Assembly: GCF_016862115.1 (NCBI RefSeq)
Contig: NZ_BOMI01000156.1
Span: forward strand, 43,273 to 107,272
Source: Paractinoplanes deccanensis
Lineage (GTDB): Bacteria; Actinomycetota; Actinomycetes; Mycobacteriales; Micromonosporaceae
Length of the DNA stretch: 64,000 bases
Reading direction: 5' to 3'
This document shows, in pieces, positions 42,715 through 50,847 of the stretch. A program made the translations under genes and the position numbers. Under the pieces are notes generated by a model, which saw only the letters and a list, made by a program, of their open reading frames with translations, had not been told where the DNA came from and searched no databases. Positions within the stretch are counted from its first letter, which is position 1; every line of letters starts with the position of its first letter.

Positions 42715-43302
42715 GTGTTCGCAACGATGCGCCGTAAGAACCGCAACCGGCGGATGAGGAACGAGCTCGGGCAGAGCGTGGATCACTTCAAGCGCGCCGC
42801 GTCGCTGGCCGCGCAGGAGACGAGCGCGACGGTGGGCCCGACGCTCAGCGCGGCCGTCGACCGGGTGCAGCCGGCCGCGGTCAAGGCCAAGGACGCGGCC
42901 ACGACCGGTTGGGGCAGCGCCGTGGCGACCATCACCCCACTGGTCGCCGCCGCTACCGACAACGTCAAGCAGGCCGGCAAGGTGAGCAAGAAGTCGGCCA
43001 AGAAGTCGGCGAAGCAGAACAAGAAGGACGCGAAGAAGCTTCAGAAGCGCGCGAACAAGGCCGTCTCCCGCAAGGAGAAGAAGGGCCGCGGTTCCAAGCT
43101 TCTCGGCTTCGCGCTGCTCGGCACGGCCGTCGGCGTCGGCGCGGCCTATGTGTCGAAGCGCCGCCGGGCCGCTCAGTGGGACGAGTACGAGCCGGCCGCC
43201 CCGCTGACCACGACCAGCACGGGCGCGGACGACGCCGCCTTCGAGCCGATCTCGCCGAACGGCACGGTGCCGACGAACACCACGCCGAACACCCCTCGGT
43301 GA
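42715..43302 (+). CDS. Lys/Ala-rich DUF5324-like membrane-associated protein
   Basis: A 195-residue protein, cautiously assigned to DUF5324. It has a basic N-terminus (MFATMRRKNRNRRMR), an Ala/Val-rich amphipathic middle (about 30-80), a strongly basic KKSAKKSAKQNKKDAKKLQKR stretch (about 83-103) and one hydrophobic segment (about 118-138, GFALLGTAVGVGAAYVS) followed by an acidic, Thr-rich tail. GTG 42715 has GGAGG 9 bp upstream. It is convergent with eccB, 1 bp apart. Confidence 0.72.
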   Translation: MFATMRRKNRNRRMRNELGQSVDHFKRAASLAAQETSATVGPTLSAAVDRVQPAAVKAKDAATTGWGSAVATITPLVAAATDNVKQAGKVSKKSAKKSAKQNKKDAKKLQKRANKAVSRKEKKGRGSKLLGFALLGTAVGVGAAYVSKRRRAAQWDEYEPAAPLTTTSTGADDAAFEPISPNGTVPTNTTPNTPR

Positions 43303-43303
43303 C

Positions 43304-44686
43304 TTATTGAGGATCTGTCTGACGGGCCCGCGCCGGATCGAGCGCCGGGCCCGTCGGCATGAGCGCGAACAGCTCGGACGGGATCTGCTGGGGCCGCACC
43401 CCGCCGTAGCCCAGCTTGGTGAGCAGGGCGCGGTCGGCCAGCGGATATTGCCGGCCGGTGTCGGTGACGACGCTGACCGTGCCCGACCCGGCCGGCGCGG
43501 TCGGCGACGGGGCCAGGACGGTGATCGCGCCCCGGCCACGCTCGACGAAGACGCGGTCGGCCTGCACGCTGTTCGGCGCCCCGGCGACGCCGGCGACCGC
43601 CACGCCCTGAGGCACGGTCGGGTCGATCCGGATGCCGTCGCCGTTCTTGTCGACCGGCAGGGTGATGCACGCCCGCGACGGGGTGCCGTCGGCGAGCGCC
43701 GGCACCGTGGGCGGCAGGCCGTCCGGGTCGCCGGCGTCGCTCACCCTCGTACGCGATGTCGGGATGGTCAGGAAGTCGTTGCCGACCGCCACCGGCTGCT
43801 GGGCGCCCGGCACCGTGCGCATCAGCGCGGCCTGCATCTCGGTCAGCACGGCCTTGCCGTCCGCCAGGATCACCGCGACCTGCCGCGAGTCGGTGACGAG
43901 CTGACCCACCCGGAAGTCGCTGCCGTCCGAGCGGCCGCCGGTGCCGGGGATCGCCGGGGCGACCAGATCGGGGCCGGCGGGCACCGCGTTGATCCACGCG
44001 GTCGACACCGGCCACGGCTCCTGAGCGCCGAGCCGCAGCGCGTTGAGCGTGACGTCGACCCGGCTCGCCGGGATGGCGAAGCGCCGGTTGCCGGAGACCA
44101 GGTAGGTGCGGTTGGCGGGATCGCGGACGAGCAGCGCCTTGCCGTCCCGCGCGATCACCGTGCCGTCGGTGAGCTTCACCCCGGCCAGCAGCGTGCTCGT
44201 CGGCGAGCCGGCCGACTTGTCGGTGCAGACCGACCAGCGCTCGGTGAGCAGCGCCTTCTTGCCGGGCAGGGAGTCGGGCGCGTCCGGGATGCCGAGCGGG
44301 GCGCCGAGCGGCACACTGGCGAGCTTCTCGGCCGAGATGCCCTTCATCTCGGGCGCCTCGGCGTTGGCCAGCAGCAGCCCGGAGGTGTAGTTGAGCACCG
44401 GGTGCAGCCTGCCGTCGGCCTCGGAGTAGACGAAGCGGGCGCCGGTGCCCTTCTCCTGGAAGACGACGCTCGGGTTCTCGGGGCTGATGTTGCTGTTGCC
44501 GGTGAAGATGCCGTAGATCGTGGCCGCGAGCACCGCGAGCGCGGCGATCAGCAGGCTGACCAGCGCGGTCGTGCCGGCCCGGCGCAGCGGCGAGCGCTGC
44601 GGGTCGGGGTCGTGCGTGACCAGCGCGGCCACCACTCGCTGCAGCGAGTACTGGTAGGAGTGGAGCTGGTCCTGACGCGACGGCAC
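43304..44686 (-). CDS. eccB: type VII secretion protein EccB
   Basis: A 460-residue protein matching EccB: cytosolic N-terminus MPSRQDQLHSYQYSLQRVVAALV, one membrane helix (about 42-62) and a large extracytoplasmic domain with R1-R4 repeats containing Cys pairs (WSVCTDKS and RACITLP). It is a core subunit of the ESX/type VII secretion membrane complex. No eccC, eccD, eccE, mycP or esx genes are seen in this window, so it is an orphan copy here. A 10-bp inverted pair (43321-43330/43346-43355) lies within its last codons. Confidence 0.95.
   Translation of the reverse strand: MPSRQDQLHSYQYSLQRVVAALVTHDPDPQRSPLRRAGTTALVSLLIAALAVLAATIYGIFTGNSNISPENPSVVFQEKGTGARFVYSEADGRLHPVLNYTSGLLLANAEAPEMKGISAEKLASVPLGAPLGIPDAPDSLPGKKALLTERWSVCTDKSAGSPTSTLLAGVKLTDGTVIARDGKALLVRDPANRTYLVSGNRRFAIPASRVDVTLNALRLGAQEPWPVSTAWINAVPAGPDLVAPAIPGTGGRSDGSDFRVGQLVTDSRQVAVILADGKAVLTEMQAALMRTVPGAQQPVAVGNDFLTIPTSRTRVSDAGDPDGLPPTVPALADGTPSRACITLPVDKNGDGIRIDPTVPQGVAVAGVAGAPNSVQADRVFVERGRGAITVLAPSPTAPAGSGTVSVVTDTGRQYPLADRALLTKLGYGGVRPQQIPSELFALMPTGPALDPARARQTDPQ
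43321..43355 (+). terminator. inverted repeat inside the eccB 3' end
   Basis: GACGGGCCCG and CGGGCCCGTC are perfect 10-bp arms with a 15-nt loop. It lies 18 bp after the DUF5324-like stop, inside the last eccB codons, so it may end the plus-strand transcript. Confidence 0.55.
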
Positions 44687-44717
44687 GCCCTCACTTTAGG
44701 GTCCGCTGTCGATGTCG

Positions 44718-45830
44718 TCACAACCAGCCGCTTCGCCGCAGCGCACGGTAGAGCAGCACCGAAATGATCAGGATGACCGTCCACCAGGCCGGATAGCCGT
44801 ACTGCCAGTCGAGCTCGGGCATGAACTTGAAGTTCATGCCGTAGATGCCGGCGCCCGCGGTCCAGACGGTCGCGATGGCCGCCCACGCCGCGATCTTGCG
44901 CATGTCGTTGTTCTGGTCGACGGTGACCTGCGCGAGCCGGGCCTGGAGGATCGAGTTGAGCAGGTCGTCGAAGGACGAGACCTGCTCGACCGTACGCGTG
45001 AGGTGGTCCTGCACGTCGCGGAAGTACTTGCCGATGCGCTTGGGCACGAGCGCGACGACCATCGCGAGCGGACGCTGGAGCGGCACCACCGCGCGGCGGA
45101 ACTCCACCAGCTCGCGCTTCATCTGATAGATCGCCGGGATCGGGCTGGCCTGGTCGCGGGCGAAGACGCCCTCCTCGATCTGGTCGAGGTCGACCTCCAC
45201 CTTGTCGGCGACCGCGACGTAGTGGTCGACGACGCGGTCGGTCACCGCGTACGCCACCGCCCACGGGCCCTGCTCGAGCAGGTCGGCCCGGGTGGCCTCG
45301 AGGTCAGCGCGGACCGAGCCCATCTCGGAGGCGTCACCGTGGCGCACGGTGATGACGAACTGCTCGCCCACGAAGATCATCATCTGGCCGGTCTCGACCA
45401 CCTGCGAGGTCTCGGTGATCTGGCTGTGCGGCACGTAGCGGGCGGTGCGCATGACCAGGAAGTGCACCGAGCCGAAGTTCTCCAGCTTGGGACGCTGCTC
45501 GGCCTTGACCGCGTCCTCGACGGCCAGTTCGTGCAGGCCGTACGTGCGGGCGACGGCGGCCATCTCCTGTTCGCCGGGCTCGTGCAGGCCGAGCCAGACG
45601 AAGGCGTTCTCCTGCGAGCAGGCGATCTTCAGCGCCTCGTCGGGCGCGTGGTCGCCGGGAAGACGCCGGCCGGCCACGTACACCGCGCAGTCGACCACCG
45701 CGCTGCCCTCGCCGTGGCCGGGGCGGTTGCCGTTCGGGCTGCCGTCGGCGGCGCCCAGCACGCGGTTCATCGCCCGCAGCGGTGCGGCGAAGGCTCGCGA
45801 AAGCGGCCTGTTCCGTTCGCGATCGCTCAC
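44718..45830 (-). CDS. corA: CorA-family magnesium/cobalt transporter
   Basis: A 370-residue protein. A large cytosolic domain with a Glu-rich helical region is followed by two C-terminal helices. The first ends with the GMN selectivity motif (residues 331-333, IYGMNFKFMPE). It imports Mg2+ by the channel-like CorA pentamer. GTG 45830 has GGGGAGG 6 bp upstream; an in-frame GTG at 45845 would place that site inside the gene. It lies between convergent neighbours on its own. Confidence 0.94.
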   Translation of the reverse strand: MSDRERNRPLSRAFAAPLRAMNRVLGAADGSPNGNRPGHGEGSAVVDCAVYVAGRRLPGDHAPDEALKIACSQENAFVWLGLHEPGEQEMAAVARTYGLHELAVEDAVKAEQRPKLENFGSVHFLVMRTARYVPHSQITETSQVVETGQMMIFVGEQFVITVRHGDASEMGSVRADLEATRADLLEQGPWAVAYAVTDRVVDHYVAVADKVEVDLDQIEEGVFARDQASPIPAIYQMKRELVEFRRAVVPLQRPLAMVVALVPKRIGKYFRDVQDHLTRTVEQVSSFDDLLNSILQARLAQVTVDQNNDMRKIAAWAAIATVWTAGAGIYGMNFKFMPELDWQYGYPAWWTVILIISVLLYRALRRSGWL

Positions 45831-45905
45831 TCGAACCTCCCCCACACAAACGTCGACCGGGCAGGGTGCAACGTACCCGCCCGGCCGACGATCAAGACTG
45901 TCGCG

Positions 45906-47000
45906 TCAGGCACGTACCTCTTCGATGGCCTCGGCCAGCCGGCGCACGCCCTCGTCGATCTGGTCGACGGTGACCGCCGAGTAGGCCAGGCGCAGCGAGC
46001 TCCGGCCGCCCTCGAGCAGGAAGTCGCTGCCCTTGACGACCGCCACGCCCTTCTTCATCGCGGCCGGGAACAGCTTGTCCACGTCGACGTCGCCGGGCAG
46101 GTCGACCCAGAGGAAGTAACCGCCGTCGGGCTCGGTGAACGTGGCGCCCGGGATGTGCTTGCGCAGCGACTCGGCCAGCACCTGGGCGCGCTCGCTGAGC
46201 GCCGAGCTCACCTTGGCGATCGAGCGCTCGATGTCGCCCGAGACGCAGAACTGGTGCACGATCGCCTCGGAGACCATACCGGGCGAGATGTACAGGCTGG
46301 TGGCCTTCTTGGCGATCGCGTCGATCAGCGCGGCCGGGCCGACCAGGTAGCCGACGCGCACGCCGGGGCAGACCGTCTTGGTGAAACTGGACGCGTGCAC
46401 GACCGCGTTCTCGGAGTCCATCGACAGCATCGAGGGCAGGGCATCGCCGCGGAACCGGATGTCCACGTACGGGTCGTCCTCGAAGATGGTGAAGCCGTAC
46501 TCGACGGCGAGCGAAAGCAGCGCGCGGCGCTTTTCGACCGAGAGGGTGATGCCGGCCGGGTTCTGGTAGTTGGGGATGATGTGCGCGAGCTTGGGGCGCA
46601 CCCCCGACTCGAGCAGCGTGCGCAGCTCGTCGACGTCGATGCCGTCGGACCGCAGCGTCACCTGGTGCACCTTGGCGCCGAGGTTCTGCAGGCTGAGCAG
46701 CGTGCGGTCGTAGGTCGGCTTCTCGACCACGACGTCGTCGCCGGGCTGCACCAGGTGGTTGAAGAGGAAGGCGTCGGCCTGGAGCGAGCCGTTGGTGACG
46801 ATGACCTGATCGGGCGAGACGCTGTGCTTCTCGGCGATCCACTTGCGCAGCGGGACGTAACCGACGGACGTGCCGTAAGCGGTCACCCCGGCGGGGTCGG
46901 CGTCGAACGCGCGCGCGGCGGCGGCCTTGAGGCCCTCGACGTCGATGATGTCCAGCGACGGAGCGCCACGGGCGAAGGAGATCAGCTGCTCAGCGGTCAT
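45906..47000 (-). CDS. PLP-dependent class I/II aminotransferase (2-aminoadipate/MocR-like fold)
   Basis: A 364-residue fold-type I aminotransferase. Schiff-base Lys208 is in SSFTKTVCPGVRVGYL, N147 in IPNYQNPAG contacts the cofactor, and Asp175/176 in FEDDPY binds the pyridine nitrogen. The closest pattern is the LysN/2-aminoadipate aminotransferase family; the GntR domain of MocR proteins is absent. The substrate amino acid is not determinable. ATG 47000. It is divergent from the nucleotidyltransferase operon (108 bp apart). Confidence 0.92.
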   Translation of the reverse strand: MTAEQLISFARGAPSLDIIDVEGLKAAAARAFDADPAGVTAYGTSVGYVPLRKWIAEKHSVSPDQVIVTNGSLQADAFLFNHLVQPGDDVVVEKPTYDRTLLSLQNLGAKVHQVTLRSDGIDVDELRTLLESGVRPKLAHIIPNYQNPAGITLSVEKRRALLSLAVEYGFTIFEDDPYVDIRFRGDALPSMLSMDSENAVVHASSFTKTVCPGVRVGYLVGPAALIDAIAKKATSLYISPGMVSEAIVHQFCVSGDIERSIAKVSSALSERAQVLAESLRKHIPGATFTEPDGGYFLWVDLPGDVDVDKLFPAAMKKGVAVVKGSDFLLEGGRSSLRLAYSAVTVDQIDEGVRRLAEAIEEVRA

Positions 47001-47107
47001 GCCGACAAGCTTACGAGCCGCCTCTATAGAATTTTCGTCTGCCTCGCGCGGTCCGGGCTCTGGGACACGGAGCGGTATCGTGCTGCCTTTACGACCTGGG
47101 AGACCTC

Positions 47108-47839
47108 ATGATCGGCCTGATCCTCGCCGCCGGCGCCGGACGCAGACTCCGCCCGTACACGGACACGCTGCCCAAGGCCCTCGTCCCGGTGGACGGCGAG
47201 ACCACGATCATGGACATCTCGCTGCGCAACCTCGCGGCCGCGGGCCTGACGGACGTGACGATCGTGGTCGGCTACCGCGCGAACGCGGTCGAGGAGCGCG
47301 TGCCCGCCTTCGAGAGCAGGTACGGCGTCAAGATCTCGCTCGTGCACAACGACAAGGCCGAGGAGTGGAACAACGCGTACTCGCTCTGGCTCGCCCGTGA
47401 CCACTTCGCGCAGGGCGCGTTGATGGTCAACGGAGACACCGTGCACCCGGTCAGCGTCGAACAGACCCTCCTCGATCAGCGCGGCCCGAGCATCCTGCTC
47501 GCCATCGACAATCTGAAGAAGCTCGCTGAAGAGGAGATGAAGACCGTCTTCAGCGCGGATGGACAGCTCACCAAGATTACGAAGCTGATGGAGCCGGCCG
47601 AGGCCTTCGGCGAGTACATCGGTGCCACCATCATCGAGGCCTCCGCGGCTGCCGCGCTGGCCGACGCGCTCGAGGCCACCTGGAAGCGCAACCCCGACCT
47701 CTACTACGAGGACGGCTTCCAGGAATACGCGAACCGCGGCGGCGAGGTCCGGGCCGCGACGATCGGCGAGGTCGACTGGGTCGAGGTCGACAACCACGAC
47801 GACCTGGCCAAGGCGCGGGACATCGCATGCCGCTACTAG
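47108..47839 (+). CDS. sugar-/phosphocholine-cytidylyltransferase-like nucleotidyltransferase
   Basis: A 243-residue nucleotidyltransferase. The N-terminus MIGLILAAGAGRRLRPYTDTLPKALVPV is the nucleotide-binding signature with conserved Arg and Lys; GALMVNGDTVHP holds a metal-binding Asp near 109. The overall pattern fits the phosphocholine cytidylyltransferase (LicC-like) group, activating a phospho-alcohol to its CDP form. ATG 47108. Its end overlaps the dehydrogenase gene by 13 bp, so the three-gene operon is translationally coupled. Confidence 0.9.
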   Translation: MIGLILAAGAGRRLRPYTDTLPKALVPVDGETTIMDISLRNLAAAGLTDVTIVVGYRANAVEERVPAFESRYGVKISLVHNDKAEEWNNAYSLWLARDHFAQGALMVNGDTVHPVSVEQTLLDQRGPSILLAIDNLKKLAEEEMKTVFSADGQLTKITKLMEPAEAFGEYIGATIIEASAAAALADALEATWKRNPDLYYEDGFQEYANRGGEVRAATIGEVDWVEVDNHDDLAKARDIACRY

Positions 47840-48888
47840 CCCGCAGCGTCCAGGCGCCCCTGCACATCATCGTGCGCCGTGGCGCCGTCGCCGACCTCGG
47901 CCGGATCCTCGCCGACGGCCGCATCTCGGCCGGCGGCGACGTGGCCGTGGTGGTCGGGCCCGGGCTGGGCGAGCGCATCGTCGAGCTGATCCGCCCGTCG
48001 CTGGGCTCGGCCGACATCTTCACCACGGCCGGCGGCACCCTCGACGCCGCCCTCGAGCTGGCCGACAAGCTCCGCTCCCGGCACTACGACGCGGTCGTCG
48101 GCATCGGCGGCGGCACCACCGTCGACGTGGCCAAATACGCGGCCAGCCGGTGGGGCCTGCCGATGGTCTCGGTCGCCACGAGCCTCGCCAACGACGGCAT
48201 CGCCTCCCCGGTGGCCAGCCTGATCAACGACGGGCTGAAGGGCTCGTACGGCGTGCACATCCCGTTCGGCGTGATCATCGATCTCGACTTCGTGGAGACC
48301 GGCCCCGACCGGGTCAACCGCGGCGGCATCGGCGACGCGATCAGCAAGATCAGTGCCCTGGCCGACTGGGAGCTGGCCCGCGAGGTGCGCGGGGAGCCCG
48401 TCGACGGCCTCGCGGTCTCGCTGGCCCGGATGGGCGCCGAGGCCGTGCTCACCATGCCCGGCGACCTCAGCGACGACGCCTTCGCCACGGTGCTGGCCGA
48501 AGCGCTGATCTCCAGCGGCCTGGCCATGGCCGTCTGCGGCAGCAGCCGCCCGGCCAGCGGCGGCGACCACGAGATCATGCACGCGATCGACTCGCTCTAC
48601 CCGGGCACCGCCTCGCACGGCGAGCTGGCCGGGCTGGGCGCGCTGTTCTGCACGTTCCTGCGCGGCGACGAGCGGCGATTCGCCCAGATCTCCGCCTGCC
48701 TCAGCCGGCACGGCCTGCCCCGGTTGCCGTCCGACGTCGGACTCACCGACGAGCAGTTCGTCGAGGCGGTCGCGTTCGCGCCGCGCACCCGCCCCGACCG
48801 CTACACGATCCTCGAGCACCTCGCCATGTCCCCCGACGAGATCAGCCGAAAGCTGGCCAGCTATGTCGAAGCAGTCGCCGCCCACTGA
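47827..48888 (+). CDS. glycerol-1-phosphate-dehydrogenase-like iron/zinc-dependent dehydrogenase
   Basis: A 353-residue dehydrogenase of the iron-containing alcohol dehydrogenase superfamily. It has GIGGGTTVDVAKYAAS (about 96-111, NAD phosphate/metal region), SVATSLANDGIASP (about 115-128, typical of G1P dehydrogenases) and metal-ligand His in HEIMHAID and HGELAGLG (about 237-260). The closest group is AraM/EgsA, which reduces dihydroxyacetone phosphate to sn-glycerol-1-phosphate. Its product would be a substrate for the neighbouring cytidylyltransferase and CDP-alcohol transferase. ATG 47827. Confidence 0.9.
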   Translation: MPLLARSVQAPLHIIVRRGAVADLGRILADGRISAGGDVAVVVGPGLGERIVELIRPSLGSADIFTTAGGTLDAALELADKLRSRHYDAVVGIGGGTTVDVAKYAASRWGLPMVSVATSLANDGIASPVASLINDGLKGSYGVHIPFGVIIDLDFVETGPDRVNRGGIGDAISKISALADWELAREVRGEPVDGLAVSLARMGAEAVLTMPGDLSDDAFATVLAEALISSGLAMAVCGSSRPASGGDHEIMHAIDSLYPGTASHGELAGLGALFCTFLRGDERRFAQISACLSRHGLPRLPSDVGLTDEQFVEAVAFAPRTRPDRYTILEHLAMSPDEISRKLASYVEAVAAH

Positions 48889-49597
48889 TCCTCCGGCCCC
48901 CGCTCCCACGGCCGCCGACTACTACGCGGTCAACCGTGGTGGCGGCCTCTTCAGCGAGGCCCTCAGCCAGCACATCGGCGCCCGCATAGCCGTGCGGGCG
49001 TACAAGCATCGCATCGCCCCGTCGGTGCTGACCGTGCTCAACCTGGGCCTCGGCTGCCTGGTCTCGTTCGTCGTGGTCGCGGCCGCCGGCCCGGTCGCGG
49101 AGGGCCGCGTCTGGGCCTGGCCGATCGGCCTGCTCGCCCTGGCCGGCTGGCAGTTCGCGTACGCCTTCGACTGCGCCGACGGTCAGCTGGCCCGGGTGAC
49201 CGGCCAGACCAGCCCCGCCGGCGGCCGCCTCGACGTGCTCTGCGACGTGGCCGTGCAGATCTCGCTGGTAGCCGCCCTGGCCGCGACCGCCGAGGCGCAG
49301 GTGCCCGACACCCCGGCCTGGCTGCTCGCCGCCTTCGCCGGCACGTGGATGGTCAACCTGGTCACGTCGGTCATGCAGTCCGGAGCCCAGGCGGCCAGCA
49401 TGGTCACCAGCCGCTCCCTGCCGGTCCGCATCGTCAAGCTGGTCCGCGACTACGGCGCGGTGATCGCCCTGGCCGGCCTGGTCCTCACCATCGCCCCACA
49501 GTGGACGATCTGGTTCGTCGGCCTGTTCACCCTGGTGAACGCCGCCTTCCTGGCCGCCAGCGTGGTCTTCTCCGCCCGCGAGGCCCTGCGCGGCTGA
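48863..49597 (+). CDS. CDP-alcohol phosphatidyltransferase
   Basis: A 244-residue integral membrane enzyme with about six hydrophobic segments. The CDP-alcohol phosphotransferase signature D-x2-DGxxAR-x8-G-x3-D-x3-D is visible as DCADGQLARVTGQTSPAGGRLDVLCD (conserved Asp at both ends of the motif). It transfers a phospho-alcohol from CDP to an acceptor alcohol to make a phospholipid or phospho-polyol. ATG 48863 overlaps the dehydrogenase gene by 26 bp. It ends the three-gene operon. Confidence 0.94.
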   Translation: MSKQSPPTDPPAPAPTAADYYAVNRGGGLFSEALSQHIGARIAVRAYKHRIAPSVLTVLNLGLGCLVSFVVVAAAGPVAEGRVWAWPIGLLALAGWQFAYAFDCADGQLARVTGQTSPAGGRLDVLCDVAVQISLVAALAATAEAQVPDTPAWLLAAFAGTWMVNLVTSVMQSGAQAASMVTSRSLPVRIVKLVRDYGAVIALAGLVLTIAPQWTIWFVGLFTLVNAAFLAASVVFSAREALRG

Positions 49598-49606
49598 CCT
49601 TGGCCT

Positions 49607-49636
49607 GGCGCGCCGGGCCCTCTGGCCCGGCGCGCC
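49607..49636 (+). terminator. 13-bp-arm stem-loop after the CDP-alcohol transferase gene
   Basis: GGCGCGCCGGGCC and GGCCCGGCGCGCC are perfect 13-bp arms with a 4-nt loop CTCT, starting 9 bp after the stop codon. There is no T-run. Confidence 0.8.
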
Positions 49637-49889
49637 CACGCCTTGCTTACCGCTTCGCCGTGCGGCGCTCACACCCTGGGCGGCTGGACTTCGCCCTGCG
49701 CGGCATGATTCCGGTGCTGTGCCATGACCTCGCCCGGAGGCTGGCTCTTCTTGTGCGGGCTGGCCCTTCCTGCCGGCATAACCTGCCTCGCGTATGCCCT
49801 TTTCCGTGCGGCTGACCTCGTCAGCGCGCCTCGCCTTGTTTGCCCGCCTGCTCCTGCTTGGCCACCCGCCGCCGGCCGCGACATCGTTG

Positions 49890-50690
49890 GGGGGTGTCGG
49901 TGCTCCCCCGGCTGAGGGCTGGGTTGGGCGTGCTGCTCGTGCTTGCCTGCTCCTGGCCGGCCGCGATGGTGGTGTTGGGTGTGCCCGGTTGAGAGGGCTG
50001 GGCTGAGGGTTCGGGGCGCGCTGCTCTTGCTTGCTTCCTCTTCGCTGGCCGTGGCGTGGGTGTCCCGTGTGTCTGGTTGAGTGTTGGGCTGGAAGTGGGC
50101 CGCGCCGCTCGTGCTGCCTGCTCCTCGCTGCTGCGATGGTGGTGTTGCGTATGCCCGGCCGGGGCCTGAGCTGAGGGCTCGCGGCGCGTTCTGAGGCTTT
50201 TGTCCAGCCACTCCTCGCCGACCGTAACGGTGGTGTTGGGTGTGCCCGGCTGAGTGGTGGGCCGAGTTCGAGACGCGCTCGTCGCGCTTGCCCGCTCTTC
50301 GCCGGTCGCGACGGACGGTGTTGGGTGTGCCACGGTGTTGGCTGGAACTTTGGAGCCTTTTGTCCGTCCGCTGTCCGCTGGCCACGATGGTGTGTTGGGT
50401 GTGCGGTTGAGGGGTGGGCTGGGGGTTTGCGGCGTGCTGCTTGCGGTTTCCCGCTCTTCGCCTGCCGCGCTGTGCGGGTGGTCGGGGTGCTCGGCTGAGG
50501 GTGCTCGTGTCCGCCTGGTCTTCGCCGGTCGCGGCGCTGGTGTTGGGTGTGCCCGGCTGGGGAGAGCACCGCGTGAGTGGCGACGCTGGTGTTGGGTGTG
50601 CCTGGCTGGGGGAGGGCACCGCGGGCGGCGACGCTGGTGTGGGTTTGCCCGGCCGGAGGCTGGGCTGGGGTTCGGAGCGTAAGTAGGCAG
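49890..50690. repeat. degenerate 50-90-bp repeat, about eleven copies
   Basis: Each copy carries GGTGGTGTTGGGTGTGCCCGGCTGAG followed by variable G/C/T-rich text and a CTTGCCCGCTCTTCGCCGGTCGCGAC-like end; shown here in pieces, the shared cores are GGTGTTGGGTGTGCCCGGC and CTTCGCCGG. Copies start near 49970, 50055, 50137, 50229, 50314, 50388, 50475, 50539, 50589 and 50637, with a diverged one near 49899. The unit shortens to about 50 bp at the right end. Confidence 0.75.
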
Positions 50691-50771
50691 CACAGCCCGG
50701 CGGCGGCGTGAGGGCGTGAGCAGCGACGGCGCCGGCTGTTACGGCGGGAGCCTTCGGTGCCCGTATCTCTG

Positions 50772-50810
50772 AAGGCGGCGTAAGCAAAAGGCGGCGTAAG
50801 CAAAAGGCGA
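50772..50810. repeat. 16-bp direct repeat, 2.4 units
   Basis: AAGGCGGCGTAAGCAA occurs at 50772-50787 and 50788-50803, with a 7-bp partial third copy. It is next to the stem-loop that follows the membrane protein gene. Confidence 0.85.
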
Positions 50811-50837
50811 CCCCCTCACCAGGAGGAAGCCGCCTAT
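50804..50837 (-). terminator. possible stem-loop after the polytopic membrane protein gene
   Basis: On the minus strand AGGCG...CGCCT arms with an inner CCTC/GAGG pairing are followed by TTTT, starting 11 bp beyond the stop codon at 50848. Confidence 0.5.
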
Positions 50838-50847
50838 GCCGGAAAAA

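Larger units (their letters stand above)
49598..50847. other. 1.25-kb convergent intergenic region rich in degenerate repeats
   Basis: No supported gene lies here. It begins with a 13-bp-arm hairpin after the CDP-alcohol gene, then holds about eleven degenerate copies of a repeat (49890-50690), a 16-bp repeat (50772-50803) and a hairpin next to the membrane protein stop. Long minus-strand ORFs of Thr/Pro/His/Gln-rich low complexity cross it; they do not look like real proteins. Confidence 0.8.

Noticed and set aside
49669..50787. 372-codon minus-strand ORF in the repeat region
   Set aside because: Same repeat-derived low complexity; alternative frames are equally open, so there is no coding preference.
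48842..50803. 653-codon minus-strand ORF across the CDP-alcohol gene end and the repeat region
   Set aside because: The translation is Thr/Pro/His/Gln low complexity that follows the DNA repeats; it overlaps a real gene in antisense and has no domain.
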